Positions 1 through 7,803 of a DNA stretch of 11,481 bases are shown here, one piece after another (position 1 is the stretch's first letter; each line of letters begins with the position of its first letter). The notes beneath the pieces are model-generated. The model made no database searches, was not told where the DNA came from, and worked only from the letters and a program-made list of their open reading frames with translations. The stretch covers positions 85,682-97,162 of the forward strand of contig BQKZ01000891.1 of assembly GCA_036244855.1 (NCBI GenBank), in the 5' to 3' direction. This DNA is from Temnopleurus reevesii. Lineage: Eukaryota > Echinodermata > Echinoidea > Temnopleuroida > Temnopleuridae. The translations under genes were made by a program, and so were the position numbers.

Positions 1-1040
1 AGAAGCAAAATATTGTTATAACCAAGGGAGGGCGCTAAATAGGATTTAACGGTCAAATTCAAATTTTCAAAAGAATTCGCTCGTAGAAAATTATGCTATG
101 ATCTTGAAATTTGTATACAAACTATATGTCATGGTATACATCTCCAAAATTCACATTTCTTTAATCTTTACCAAAACTATACACGGGCTTTAAATGATAA
201 AATACCCTTCTAACTGACCATCGCCCCGAAAAAAGCAAATTGTGTGTATATATATCTTCATTTCAATAACGGCAGACCTAGTAAAGATTCACAGATAATT
301 GCCACATTCTTCATGAAAATGTGCACTCATGTTGCCCCTATTTCTTGATGAATAAATTCATTCAGAGAGGAAGCGTATAGTTCAATTTCTTTTAGACAGG
401 CAATTCACCCTAATGGAATTGCTTGGTTGTCACCGTCACCTGAACGTGTATAATAAAAGTTTATACTCCAGAAAACAAGGGTCTCTTTATTGCGCTGGTG
501 AAAAAATCGAAGAAAGTCCATTAATCTATCAGTATCCTGATTACACCGTGTTAAGTTCTCTTCAAATTATAATTTATACGATAAATACCTTGTTTCAAGG
601 TTGATAATGAGTGGCGACAGGACCGGGCTAGTTATCGCAGAGGTCAGGGGTTCTTATTCTATAGGAACATCGTGAAAAAATGTTCTGAAAAAGAGCAGAA
701 AAGTAGAAAAGTTCAAAGACCGATGAGGGATATGATGCAGCTCCGATTAATAAAGATGTGATGTTTGGTGTAAGAGGGGTGACATGGGGTGAGCTCTACA
801 ATGAAAAGGGAACTACGCACAAAGGCTTTAGTACTTCACAAAATAATAATAATTCTACGGGGGTATTGGGCGAAATATATCGTTTGTATGTAACATAACG
901 ATTATACAAAAGTTGTTCCCGTTTGTACAATTCAATGTGTTAAGACATTTTGAATAATAAATAAAACATGACAAATACTATCCCGGCGCCATCTCCCAAA
1001 TAAAATATTTGGCAGCGTCAATCAAAAAGTGGTTACCTTT
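1..1040. other. Upstream region, no gene recognised
   Basis: I see no credible gene here. A 63-codon open frame at 413-604 on the + strand shows no motif, has no compositional shift from its surroundings and no convincing splice context, so I treat it as chance. The sequence is ordinary AT-rich intergenic DNA with short A/T runs such as the tatata at about 245-252. No tRNA, repeat family or promoter could be named. Confidence 0.5.
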
Positions 1041-1246
1041 AATCCTCCTCCTCCCGCTTTCCTAGAATTATCCTAATCTCCCACCCATCCTCCTTCTCAT
1101 CCTCCTCATATTTACTTTCCTCCTCCTCTCCCCTCTTCCCGTTCCTCCCTTCCCTCTATCTTTCTTCTCTTCCTCTTCCTCCTCATCCTCTCGCTCCTCA
1201 TGCTCCTCCTCATCTTCCTCCTGTCACTCCCCTCCTCACCCTCTTC
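1041..1246. repeat. Pyrimidine-rich (CCT/CTT) low-complexity tract
   Basis: The + strand is almost wholly C and T for about 200 bases, with recurring cctcctcctc and cttcctc words and a few interrupting A/G bases. It is an imperfect, degenerate microsatellite. The purine-rich minus strand gives an 83-codon open frame (1112-1363) full of Arg, Glu and Gly, which is a composition artefact. Such polypurine/polypyrimidine DNA can form triplexes, but nothing here shows that it does. Confidence 0.8.
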
Positions 1247-1474
1247 GTTACCAATGGTTACTGGCTGATCACAGCGACGACTCCATTCCTTTGATAACCA
1301 TTCAAAGAAGAGACACGGAAGCAGACAGCAAAAAGTCATGATCGTTGAGGTGTTATCGATCATAAAGCGTTCCGCCCGAGTGTCACTTTCTTCATTTTCA
1401 CAAAAACCATGACAACCTTTGTCGTCTGCTGCAGTTCATCGGATGCCAAGCTCACAACATTGTAGGCAAAGATT

Positions 1475-1694
1475 TAAAAAAAAAAAAAATTAAGAAGAAG
1501 AAAATAATAAAAAATAAAAGAAGAAAAAAAACAAAGAAAAAAAAAAAAATAAATTAAAAGAAAAAATAAATAAAAAAAAAAATAAATTAAAAAAAAAAAA
1601 AAAAAAAAAAAATAAAAAAAAAAAAAAAAAAAATTAATTTAAAAACAAAAAAAAAATACAAAAAAAATTAAAAATTAAGAATTTAATAAAAAAA

Positions 1695-1731
<37 letters not shown>

Positions 1732-1767
1732 ATAAAAAAAAAAAAATAAGAAAATTGCAAAAAAATG
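1475..1767. repeat. A-rich low-complexity tract (~290 bp)
   Basis: The + strand is nearly all A with scattered T and a few G, including homopolymer runs of more than 20 A. It starts after gtaggcaaagattt and fades at about 1767. The minus strand gives Phe-rich open frames (1634-1855, 1675-1884) that are pure artefact. It could be a decayed, expanded poly(A) tail of a retroposon, but no element body is recognisable on its 5' side. It lies about 0.6 kb upstream of the probable start codon of the homeobox gene. Confidence 0.85.
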
Positions 1768-2397
1768 AACGATTTGTAGAATGGCGATCTGAACTATTTT
1801 CGTTTTGAAGACGTGGCACAAGTTGGAGAAATACAGTCGCACAAAAAATGAACATATTTCAGAGGAGCTAAATACAAGTTTCACCTTTTTTCTGTCATAT
1901 ATAAGTGATAAGCATTACGCTCTGCATAGCAACCCATCATCCAAGAGAAGCAGACATGCAGAATAGTTTTAACTCCTTAAGAACCTTAAGAATTATCTTT
2001 CGTATCATCCTGAACGAAATCATTTCGTCTGTAGAGTGATCATAATCATTTGAGGAAATGGACGCACGATTAATTAAACTTTTACAGAATCATGCTTTTA
2101 TGAGAGCCGTCTTCACTCAGTTATTTGTGCTAAGTTCTTCATCCATTCTACAATGTTCTAATAATTCAATTCAAATGACTGGTCCAATTAAGTAAATTGA
2201 TTCTCGCAAAACTCAAACATGAACTCTCAACATCACCGAAGTTTATTTGGATGATATCAAAACGCTTTCCTGGTGAGCCATTGAGGACGGAAACATTCAG
2301 AAGAAGACAGGGTAAAATTTCAATTCTTATCATCATTAAGTCTAGGCATTCATTTAATTCGATAGAAACTATCTTTTGAAGAGCTGAAAGCTTTGAT
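1768..2397 (+). other. Presumed 5' flank / 5' UTR of the homeobox gene
   Basis: This segment precedes the probable first coding exon. An in-frame TGA at 2377-2379 closes the frame 18 bases before the ATG at 2398, and there is no good splice acceptor between them, so translation should begin at 2398 or 2416. I find no clear TATA box, initiator or other core promoter element and cannot place the transcription start. Short AT-rich words that could be homeodomain-type sites (for example ttaattaaac near 2070) are too common in such DNA to count. Confidence 0.3.
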
Positions 2398-2569
2398 ATG
2401 AGAAAGAACGCGAGCATGGATACGAAGCGTAAATCGTTCTTCATTTGTGACATTTTGAGTGAGAATTTTTCGGCATTTCGTCACCGCGCTGTTGGGCCCT
2501 TATGTTATCCATCCAACGTGAACGGCTATGCTGTGATGAAAGCTTACACCGGCTACCATGCCGTTACAG
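2398..2569 (+). CDS. Bar/NK-like homeobox gene, first coding exon (eh1 motif)
   Basis: Probable 5' coding exon of the homeobox gene completed at 9425-9848. It encodes 57 residues plus one base. Residues 13-24 read SFFICDILSENF, matching the eh1/FIL repression motif pattern (F-x-I-x-x-I-L) that many NKL homeodomain proteins (BarH, Barx, Bsx, Hhex, Tlx) carry ahead of the homeodomain and that recruits Groucho/TLE co-repressors. The rest is aromatic-rich (GYAVMKAYTGYHAVTG) with no known domain. The frame is closed by a TGA 18 bases upstream. A second in-frame ATG at 2416 (MDTKRKSFF) has the better initiation context (A at -3, G at +4); 2398 has G at -3, so either may start the protein. The exon ends in a good donor, CAG|GTAAAT, after the first base of a codon (phase 1), which exactly fits the acceptor at 9424. 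What is seen is the motif, the donor and the phase match. That this is the same gene is inference. Confidence 0.72.
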
Positions 2570-2732
2570 GTAAATATGTCCTCTTTCTGACGTTGATACA
2601 ACAAGTAAACCACTTTGATAGTAGTAAAACTACATACCAGTGGATTGTCCAGTAACGAAACTTAGCAGAAATATATAGTCAATTTCACATGTGTCTGTTT
2701 ATATCTGACAAGGAGCATATTAAGTCTGATCT

Positions 2733-2861
2733 GGGGCCTGTAACATAAAAGAGATACGATAGATTTTGCAATTAATCATATCTCTATGGTACATGTTTTG
2801 CCATAGACTTACGATAAATATTTATCGTAAGTTTAATCGCATCTTTTATGTTACAGGCCCC
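2733..2861. mobile_element. Foldback MITE, 129 bp
   Basis: The two ends are inverted repeats: 2733 onward reads ggggcctgtaacataaaaga and the complement of the end at 2861 reads the same for about 20 bases, then diverges gradually (gatacgat against tgcgatt). Inside lies a perfect 24-bp palindrome (cttacgataaat and its complement, about 2809-2832). There is no coding capacity. The ggggcc termini, short length and internal hairpin are typical of non-autonomous DNA transposons. I could not identify a confident target-site duplication: ctgacaagg occurs at about 2705 and again at 2861-2869, but not flush with both ends. The family is not assigned. Confidence 0.8.
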
Positions 2862-2936
2862 TGACAAGGTAGCACGCAGTGAAATAAACAATGAATTTGT
2901 CAAAAGACACATGAGTGCTCTTGTATCATGTATAAA

Positions 2937-3349
2937 TTTGCACCAATGTCCGTTGTACTTACTGGCTATAGTCTCCCCGCATCTCTCCGTAATACCAAAT
3001 CACTCAACCTTTTCAAGAAACACCTCAAAACTCATCTTTATAATTCCTAATGTAGCTAAATATATGTCTTTTTAAGCAGCGCTTTGTATCCTCTGGAAAA
3101 AGCGCTATATAAATTCAATTATTATTATTATTATTATTAAAATAAGAGCTTTCGTAGGAGCCTATTGCATAATGATACCATGCCTGCACCGCGAAGGGAC
3201 CTTTGGGGGCTCACAGTTAAGACTGCCAGAACTGCAGGTTAAAAGGGGCAAAATTTGTTATTAGGGGCGCAAAACGTGAATCGATTACCCTTTTGTTCTT
3301 TTCAGCGCAAGGACTGGCAAGATGTAATGGAAGATTTTACATTTATCGA
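2937..3349 (+). repeat. Unnamed dispersed repeat, copy A (interrupted)
   Basis: The segments 2937-2969 and 3140-3349 match 3978-4234 (copy B) in the same orientation and order, by eye at most positions. Shared words include caatgtccgttgtact, actggctat, aataagagctttcgta, gaagggacctttgggg and cgattacccttttgttctt. Copy A is split by a LINE 3' end at 2970-3139, whereas copy B is continuous at that point. Copy A lacks an 11-base stretch (ctgaggggcac or similar) present in B near 4189 and lacks the 60-bp tandem array. It runs directly into a SINE-like segment at 3350. I do not recognise the family. Confidence 0.8.
2970..3139 (+). mobile_element. 5'-truncated LINE 3' end (CR1/L2-like), (ATT)n tail
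   Basis: The + frame starting at 2970 encodes 26 residues to a TAA at 3048-3050, beginning SLPASLRN and ending FKKHLKTHLYNS. This resembles the extreme C-terminus of the reverse-transcriptase protein in CR1/L2-type non-LTR retrotransposons (WNSLP...FKKxLKTHLF). A short 3' UTR follows, with agcgcttt, then aaaaagcgctatataaattc and a tail of about seven ATT units ending near 3139. The 5' boundary is fixed independently by comparison with the uninterrupted repeat copy B. This is a dead, severely 5'-truncated insertion. Clade assignment is from memory of the motif, without a search. Confidence 0.78.
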
Positions 3350-3402
3350 GTTAGAGTGTCTGATGTTCCTTGCTAGCGTTGTATAACGCTAGCAAGGAAC
3401 AT
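3350..3402 (+). repeat. SINE-head fragment with 18-bp inverted repeat
   Basis: From 3350 the sequence gttagagtgtctgatgttccttgct matches the SINE at 4643 onward (gttagagtgtctgatattccttgct). The segment 3363-3380 (atgttccttgctagcgtt) is then repeated exactly as its complement at 3385-3402, separated by the 4-base loop gtat. The result is a near-perfect hairpin. Only the left arm is explained by the SINE, so the right arm is an inverted duplication of it at the junction with the LINE fragment that follows. Confidence 0.85.
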
Positions 3403-3570
3403 ACAAGGCACTTCATGGTTTCGCCCCCACTTATATCAGCGACCTACTTACCATAAAATCACAAAATCAATCCTACAGGCTTCGTAGCAGCCATGACTCC
3501 ATGCTCCTCAGACTCCCCTCCCATAAAACCAAAACCACTTTAGGTGATCGTGCCTTTGTNTACACACACC
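3402..3570 (+). mobile_element. LINE reverse-transcriptase C-terminal fragment (CR1/L2-like)
   Basis: The + frame from 3402 is open and reads KALHGFAPTYISDLL, then YRLRSS, then KTKTTLGDRAF. These are recognisable conserved blocks of the C-terminal region of CR1/L2-type LINE ORF2 proteins (KALHGLAPxYLSDLL, LRSS, GDRAFSYxAPxLWN). Similarity stops just after DRAF, at the ambiguous base N at 3560. The following sequence (acacac, tctctc, cccctc) is low-complexity and unrelated, though it stays open to 3719. It is a fragment without an endonuclease or the catalytic reverse-transcriptase core. In the protein this block lies immediately before the block found upstream at 2970, so the two pieces are in swapped order here. 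Confidence 0.72.
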
Positions 3571-3977
3571 TTATCTTTATCTCTCTCAGACACACATACT
3601 CACACTCTCTTCCCGACTTTCTTTCCCCCTCTTCATACTCGCAAAATTCAGGCACCTACAATGAAGGAAAAATAAAATCTGCGTTTCATCTACCAATAAA
3701 AAATAAACCACTGAAGTAAAAAACAAACAAAACGAATTATGGAACCATATATGAAATATACACTCAAATGCGAAAAATTGCATATTTTTTTGAATAACTG
3801 ATTAATAATGAATTTTACCCGGTAAAATCTTCCGAATCAGAAGAAAAAAAGAATAAGTATACACGTGCTATTATTTGATTAACATGATTCACATTTCTTT
3901 AAAAGGTGAGTTAAGAAAAAAATGAATTAAAAACGTATTTGAATTTCTGACAACAATTGCACCTGGGAATAGATAGT
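3571..3977. other. Intronic filler with a small palindrome
   Basis: No gene is seen. The segment starts with CA/CT-rich low-complexity sequence, then AT-rich DNA with A-runs (about 3662-3735 and 3841-3850). A short hairpin, attttacc-c-ggtaaaat, lies at 3812-3828. Open frames on both strands here (3501-3719 +, 3586-3783 -, 3889-4107 -) have no recognisable content. The last mostly overlaps repeat copy B. Confidence 0.45.
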
Positions 3978-4234
3978 TTTGCAACAATGTCCGTTGTACT
4001 GACTGGCTATTGAAATAAGAGCTTTCGTACGAGCCCAGTGCATCATGATACCCTGCCCGTACCACGAAGGGACCTTTGGGGCTCAGAGTTAAGACTGCCA
4101 AAACCACAGGTTATAAGGGGCAAAATTTGTGATTAGGGGCGCAAAATGTGCATCGATTACCCTTTTGTTCTTGTCAGCGCAAAGACTGCTGAGGGGCACT
4201 GGCAAGATGTAATGGAAGATTTTACTTTTATCGA
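3978..4234 (+). repeat. Unnamed dispersed repeat, copy B (uninterrupted)
   Basis: Second copy of the repeat at 2937-3349, in the same orientation about 1 kb downstream. It runs through ctggctattgaaataagagc at 4003-4022, where copy A carries a LINE insertion, so it represents the pre-insertion arrangement. It merges at its 3' end into a tandem array whose first unit begins inside the shared gattttac word at 4218. No coding capacity or terminal inverted repeat was found. Confidence 0.8.
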
Positions 4235-4518
4235 GCCCCCATTGATCTTAAAACCCAGGGTGTATATTCAAAACTGAGATTTTACTTTTATCGGGCCCCC
4301 CATTGATCTTAAAACCCAGTGTGTATATTTTCTATGCAAAACTGATATCTTACTTTTATCGAGCCCCCATTGATCTTAAAACTCAGGGTGTATATTCAAA
4401 ACTGAGATTTTACTTTTATCTAGCACCCATTGATCTTAAAACCCAGGGTGTATATTCAAAATCCATTTTACTTTTATCGGGCCCCCATTGATCTTAAAAC
4501 CCAGGGTGTATATTCAAA
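4218..4518 (+). repeat. Tandem array, five ~60-bp units
   Basis: Five head-to-tail units begin near 4218, 4278, 4344, 4406 and 4464. Each contains tacttttatcg, gcccccattgatctt, aaaac(c/t)cag and gtgtatattcaaa. Unit length varies from about 55 to 66 bases because of small insertions (for example tctatgc in the second unit) and a shortened start in the fifth. Point differences show the copies have diverged. The units are contiguous with no spacers, so this is a minisatellite, not a CRISPR array. Copy A of the neighbouring dispersed repeat has only a single partial unit start (gattttacatttatcga). Confidence 0.9.
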
Positions 4519-4642
4519 GCCGACTCGATATCCACATTGAGCAATGCAGAAAAGTGCAAGAACGACCCCAGTGCAAGGAATTAAATTGATTTCAATAGTG
4601 TTCTAGTAATAAATCTCCAAGGGTTTGAATACATTTTATTCA

Positions 4643-4846
4643 GTTAGAGTGTCTGATATTCCTTGCTGGTGTTGGCTCTCATCTTTTAAGCAGAGGCCCG
4701 CGGTTCGAGTCCCACCCATGGCGTTAATTTCCTTCATCAAGAAATTCATCCACATTGTGCTGCACTCAACCAAGGTGAGGTGACTGGGTACCCGGTAGGA
4801 ATATTCATTCCTTGAAATGCCAAATGCGCTAGTGTACGCCGGGCTA

Positions 4847-4887
<41 letters not shown>
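4643..4887 (+). mobile_element. tRNA-derived SINE with (AGT)n tail
   Basis: The 5' portion carries a canonical RNA polymerase III B box, GGTTCGAGTCC, at 4702-4712, preceded by a tRNA-like gttagagtgtctga that looks like the D-arm side of a tRNA. No complete A box is present, so the head is degenerate or truncated. A tRNA-unrelated body (gttaatttccttcatcaag, actcaaccaaggtgaggtg, gggtacccggtagg) follows and ends at a 40-base AGT microsatellite (4848-4887). This arrangement resembles abundant tRNA-like SINEs of sea urchins as I remember them. It is not a functional tRNA gene, because the sequence after the B box does not form an acceptor stem. Expression is unlikely to be ongoing. Confidence 0.75.
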
Positions 4888-5929
4888 TTTCCTACGGTAA
4901 TATTGCCCAATGTGATTACCGAGTGGGTGTTTAATATCACCCTGTCTTTTGTCGTGTAAGGATATATGTAGGCTAAGGGAGAGTAATAGAGCTATATCAT
5001 ATAATATAGGGATTAAAAAAAAAGGTTTGGGCCTATTGAAAATAACAAATTTGTTTGGTTTATTGTCAATACAAAAAATAATTCAAGGTACAATTAGATG
5101 AAATATCAATACATTTACATGCAAAGATGAAGATCAAATAACCTTCTTTTCTAAATTCACATGATCGAAGCTTAACTTGAAAAGGTTGAAGTTAGAAACC
5201 AATCAAAATTGGATTAAAACTCTTAATGCAGTAGATGGTGATAATAATAATTACAACATTTATATGGCACTTTATACTGGTATTTCTAAGCGCCTTGATA
5301 TTGGAGAACTAAATCACCATCAAGTCAGATTAGATTATTTTAACTTGAATCAAATTAAGATGAAGAAAGGTTAATAGATTAACATTTCAATTCTTTATCA
5401 TTGAAATTTAAAACCAGTTTTGGATTGGTCTCTGATATCTATAAGATTGACATCAATCATTAATTTCAACCAAATTAATTCAGAGAATGTTTACCGTACT
5501 ATAAGTGAATGCACGTGTATATATATTGATTTATTTTTAGGTTACATTTTCAAATTTGTTTGTAAACAAGTTATTACAGTATTAGTCCTCAGACTTCTGG
5601 GGTTGTGTCTCTGTCCACGGAAGGTATAGTGCAGGGGGCATTATTGTATTTGAATGTGTTTTTTCAAGTAAACCTGATTTGAATTGATAACCATGATTAG
5701 AAAAAATCAAAGAGAATGAAAAAAGTCTAGGGATAAAATTATTTGTTTATTCATTTATTCAAGTTTTCTTTCAGTAGGGTTGATTCTTCAAGTCATTGCA
5801 ACTGACCTGCTTTCCAAGAACCCTTACGTTAAAAAAATACACAGATATAGGATATATATATTACATACAATACGATATATTTATTTTAGCGGACCCCTCC
5901 ACTTCATCAGTATTCCTATTATTAAAAAA
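4888..5929. other. AT-rich intronic stretch, probably old repeat debris
   Basis: No gene is seen. Several short open frames (5177-5374, 5420-5629, 5780-5993 on +) lack any motif. The segment around 5040-5110 (tttgtttggtttattgtcaatac) reads on the minus strand like an AT-rich LINE 3' untranslated region, but I cannot name it. A clearer reversed repeat end lies at 5240-5297 and is listed separately. Confidence 0.4.
5240..5297 (-). mobile_element. Reversed ATT-tailed repeat 3' end
   Basis: Read on the minus strand this segment gives ggcgcttagaaatacc, then gccatataaatgttgtaa and a short attattattat tail. That is the same layout as the agcgctatataaat-(ATT)n end at about 3100-3139 on the + strand. 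It is therefore probably an older, diverged copy of the same or a related element inserted in the opposite orientation. Its 5' extent cannot be set by eye. Confidence 0.5.
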
Positions 5930-6124
5930 AGAAAGAAAGCACTCCATAAAATGTATTTTTTTTACTTTGTATGTTAACTGCTTTGTACAATAATTGTCAA
6001 TGTTATGTTCATTATGCTTTTGTTATACAGAGTTTTATTCAACTTTTTTGTTGTAAATGTTAATTATACTTTGTATTATTTCTGATGAAGTGAAAATAAA
6101 TGAATTGAATTGAATTGAATTGAA
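5930..6124 (+). mobile_element. Retroelement 3' end with (TGAAT)n tail
   Basis: An AT-rich segment resembling an untranslated region (actttgtatgttaactg, gtaaatgttaattatac, tttgtattatttctgatgaag) leads to an AATAAA at 6095-6100. Four to five TGAAT/TTGAA units follow at 6101-6124. A short pentamer-repeat tail directly after such a region is characteristic of CR1-like non-LTR elements. No coding part is preserved upstream. The 5' boundary is approximate. Confidence 0.5.
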
Positions 6125-7546
6125 AATATATAACATACATGTGCATTGATTACAAATGATTTTTGATAAAATTCTACAAATTATTACAATCATGAAATAT
6201 CAAAAATAAAAAAAGAATGGGAGCTGAAATAGGCTTTCATTTAAAAAAAAAGACAAACAAAAATATTATCAAAAAGATTATTAAAAAAGTAGGCGGGACT
6301 GATTAAGGCAAGAAGACAACAACAAACCTTAAAAAAAGCAACAACATGCTTGTACACAAAACGGACAATAAAGCGTTATGAAAACAGCAAAAACGCTAGG
6401 AAACTGCAAACAATGACACATATCAGTTTTAATTCCAGATAACGATGGCGTTTTTCATCATATACAAATTGTTTGCTAGGGTGTTTACATCGTCCTAACC
6501 ATCATGGGTTTTTAATTAATTTCCCAATAAATATTCTTAGCCATGTTGTAAATTTTGACAGTAAGGCGATCGAGTACAATAGCATATTCTATCAAATGTG
6601 TTGAAATGACATTAATATGATTACTAATATACTTGATTGAATTGTTCACGATTATTCGGACCGTATAAAGTCAACATTCTGCGACAAACACTGTGATTAA
6701 TATTAAAGCAAACAAAGTTGCTGAGAATTTGTCGAGTCTTAAGCGGGATTAGTTTTCATGATGGAACTAGGTGTCGTATAGATAGAAATGATTTTTAAAA
6801 CAAACTGTCAAAATAACGAACAATATTTTGGGAAATGATCCGCTAATCGTTGGATTACAAGCAATTGATTTTCAAGTTTCACGTTTGAGGAAAGCGTGAA
6901 AAATTAAGGACCAAAGGTTTATTTATGCATGAGAGAAATTAAATCATAATGATAGGACCAACTCAAGATTATAATATTTAAGAAAAAAATTATGGTTGGT
7001 CATTGTTAAAAATAGTTTGGCTGTGACAAAAAAAAAATCACACAAAACACGATTAGTGCAAGAGTATTAAGGAGGAAGCAAGAAGTGTATCATTATATAT
7101 TAATAAGGCTGACCTTACAGATACGAATTAATATCAATGTTTTGATTGACTGATTACTTGATTAATAAAGTTTAGTAGATATCACGAAATACAAACGCAG
7201 GACATTGTAGTTTTTCTTTACAACGAGTGTATTTTGTTGAAGAAGGTGTACTCCAATTGTGAATAATCGTTTGAACTTCAATCAGCTTTAATCGTATTAG
7301 CGCCACACCGGTTTTAATCTTGTCTGTGAATGATATGTTCAATCAACGTCCGAAATGAGTTTGAAGTTTAATTTGATTCAGTTTGATGGAATGATTTAAT
7401 GCTGTAAATGAATTCAAGTTCCCTGATTGTTGGATTAAGCACGCATTAAGATGTACAAGTTATCGAATATGGTGTCAAAATAATTCAATTACTGATAGCA
7501 AATTATTAGTTAATATGCGAGGACATCATTTTAATCTCGATGACAC
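6125..7546. other. Intronic DNA, no gene or clear repeat
   Basis: AT-rich, apparently unique sequence without a usable open frame. Between about 7240 and 7340 the sequence is less simple (tttaatcgtattagcgcc, caccggttttaatcttg), with several TAAT-core words of the kind homeodomain proteins bind. No specific element can be claimed by eye. Confidence 0.4.
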
Positions 7547-7803
7547 CCTGTCTCCTCGTCTTCCTCTCCTTCTTTTTCTTCTTTTTTTCTTTTTCTTCTT
7601 CTTCTTCTTCTTCTTCTTCTTCTTTTCCTTTTTACTCCCCTTTTTCTTCTTCTTTTCCATCATCTTCTTCTTCTTCTTCTTTTCCCTTTTTTCTTCTTCT
7701 TGTTGTTCTTCTTCTATTTCTTCTTCTTCCTCTTCTTCTTCATCTTCTTCTCCAGTTCAAACCATTTTTTCTTTCTTATTTTTTTCTTTTCCATTTCTCC
7801 CTA
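7547..7803. repeat. (TTC)n-rich polypyrimidine tract
   Basis: About 250 bases of the + strand are T and C with very few purines, dominated by cttcttctt runs (best near 7590-7622 and 7660-7682) and T-runs. The overlapping Phe/Ser open frames at 7515-7836 are artefacts. Long GAA/TTC mirror-repeat DNA can form intramolecular triplexes. Here it sits within the intron, with the TTC strand as the sense strand. Confidence 0.9.

Noticed and set aside
413..604. 63-codon + strand open frame
   Set aside because: No motif, no splice or promoter context; length is expected by chance in this DNA.
1112..1884. Minus-strand Arg/Glu-rich and Phe-rich open frames
   Set aside because: Composition artefacts of the pyrimidine-rich and A-rich tracts.
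2166..2453. 95-codon minus-strand open frame
   Set aside because: Overlaps the start of the eh1 exon, has no recognisable motif, and the + strand interpretation is supported by motif, donor and phase.
4303..4491. 62-codon open frame with an internally repeated peptide
   Set aside because: It is a translation of the tandem array; the peptide repeat follows from the DNA repeat.
4218..4518. CRISPR-like regularity of repeats
   Set aside because: Units are contiguous without unique spacers, diverged, and in a eukaryotic intron; it is a minisatellite.
4690..4730. Possible functional tRNA gene at the B box
   Set aside because: Only the B box is intact; no proper A box, anticodon stem or acceptor stem can be built, and the sequence continues into a SINE body.
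5188..5440. Weak inverted similarity (accaatc...tgga against its complement near 5420)
   Set aside because: Only a short core matches and it does not extend; not enough to call a foldback element.
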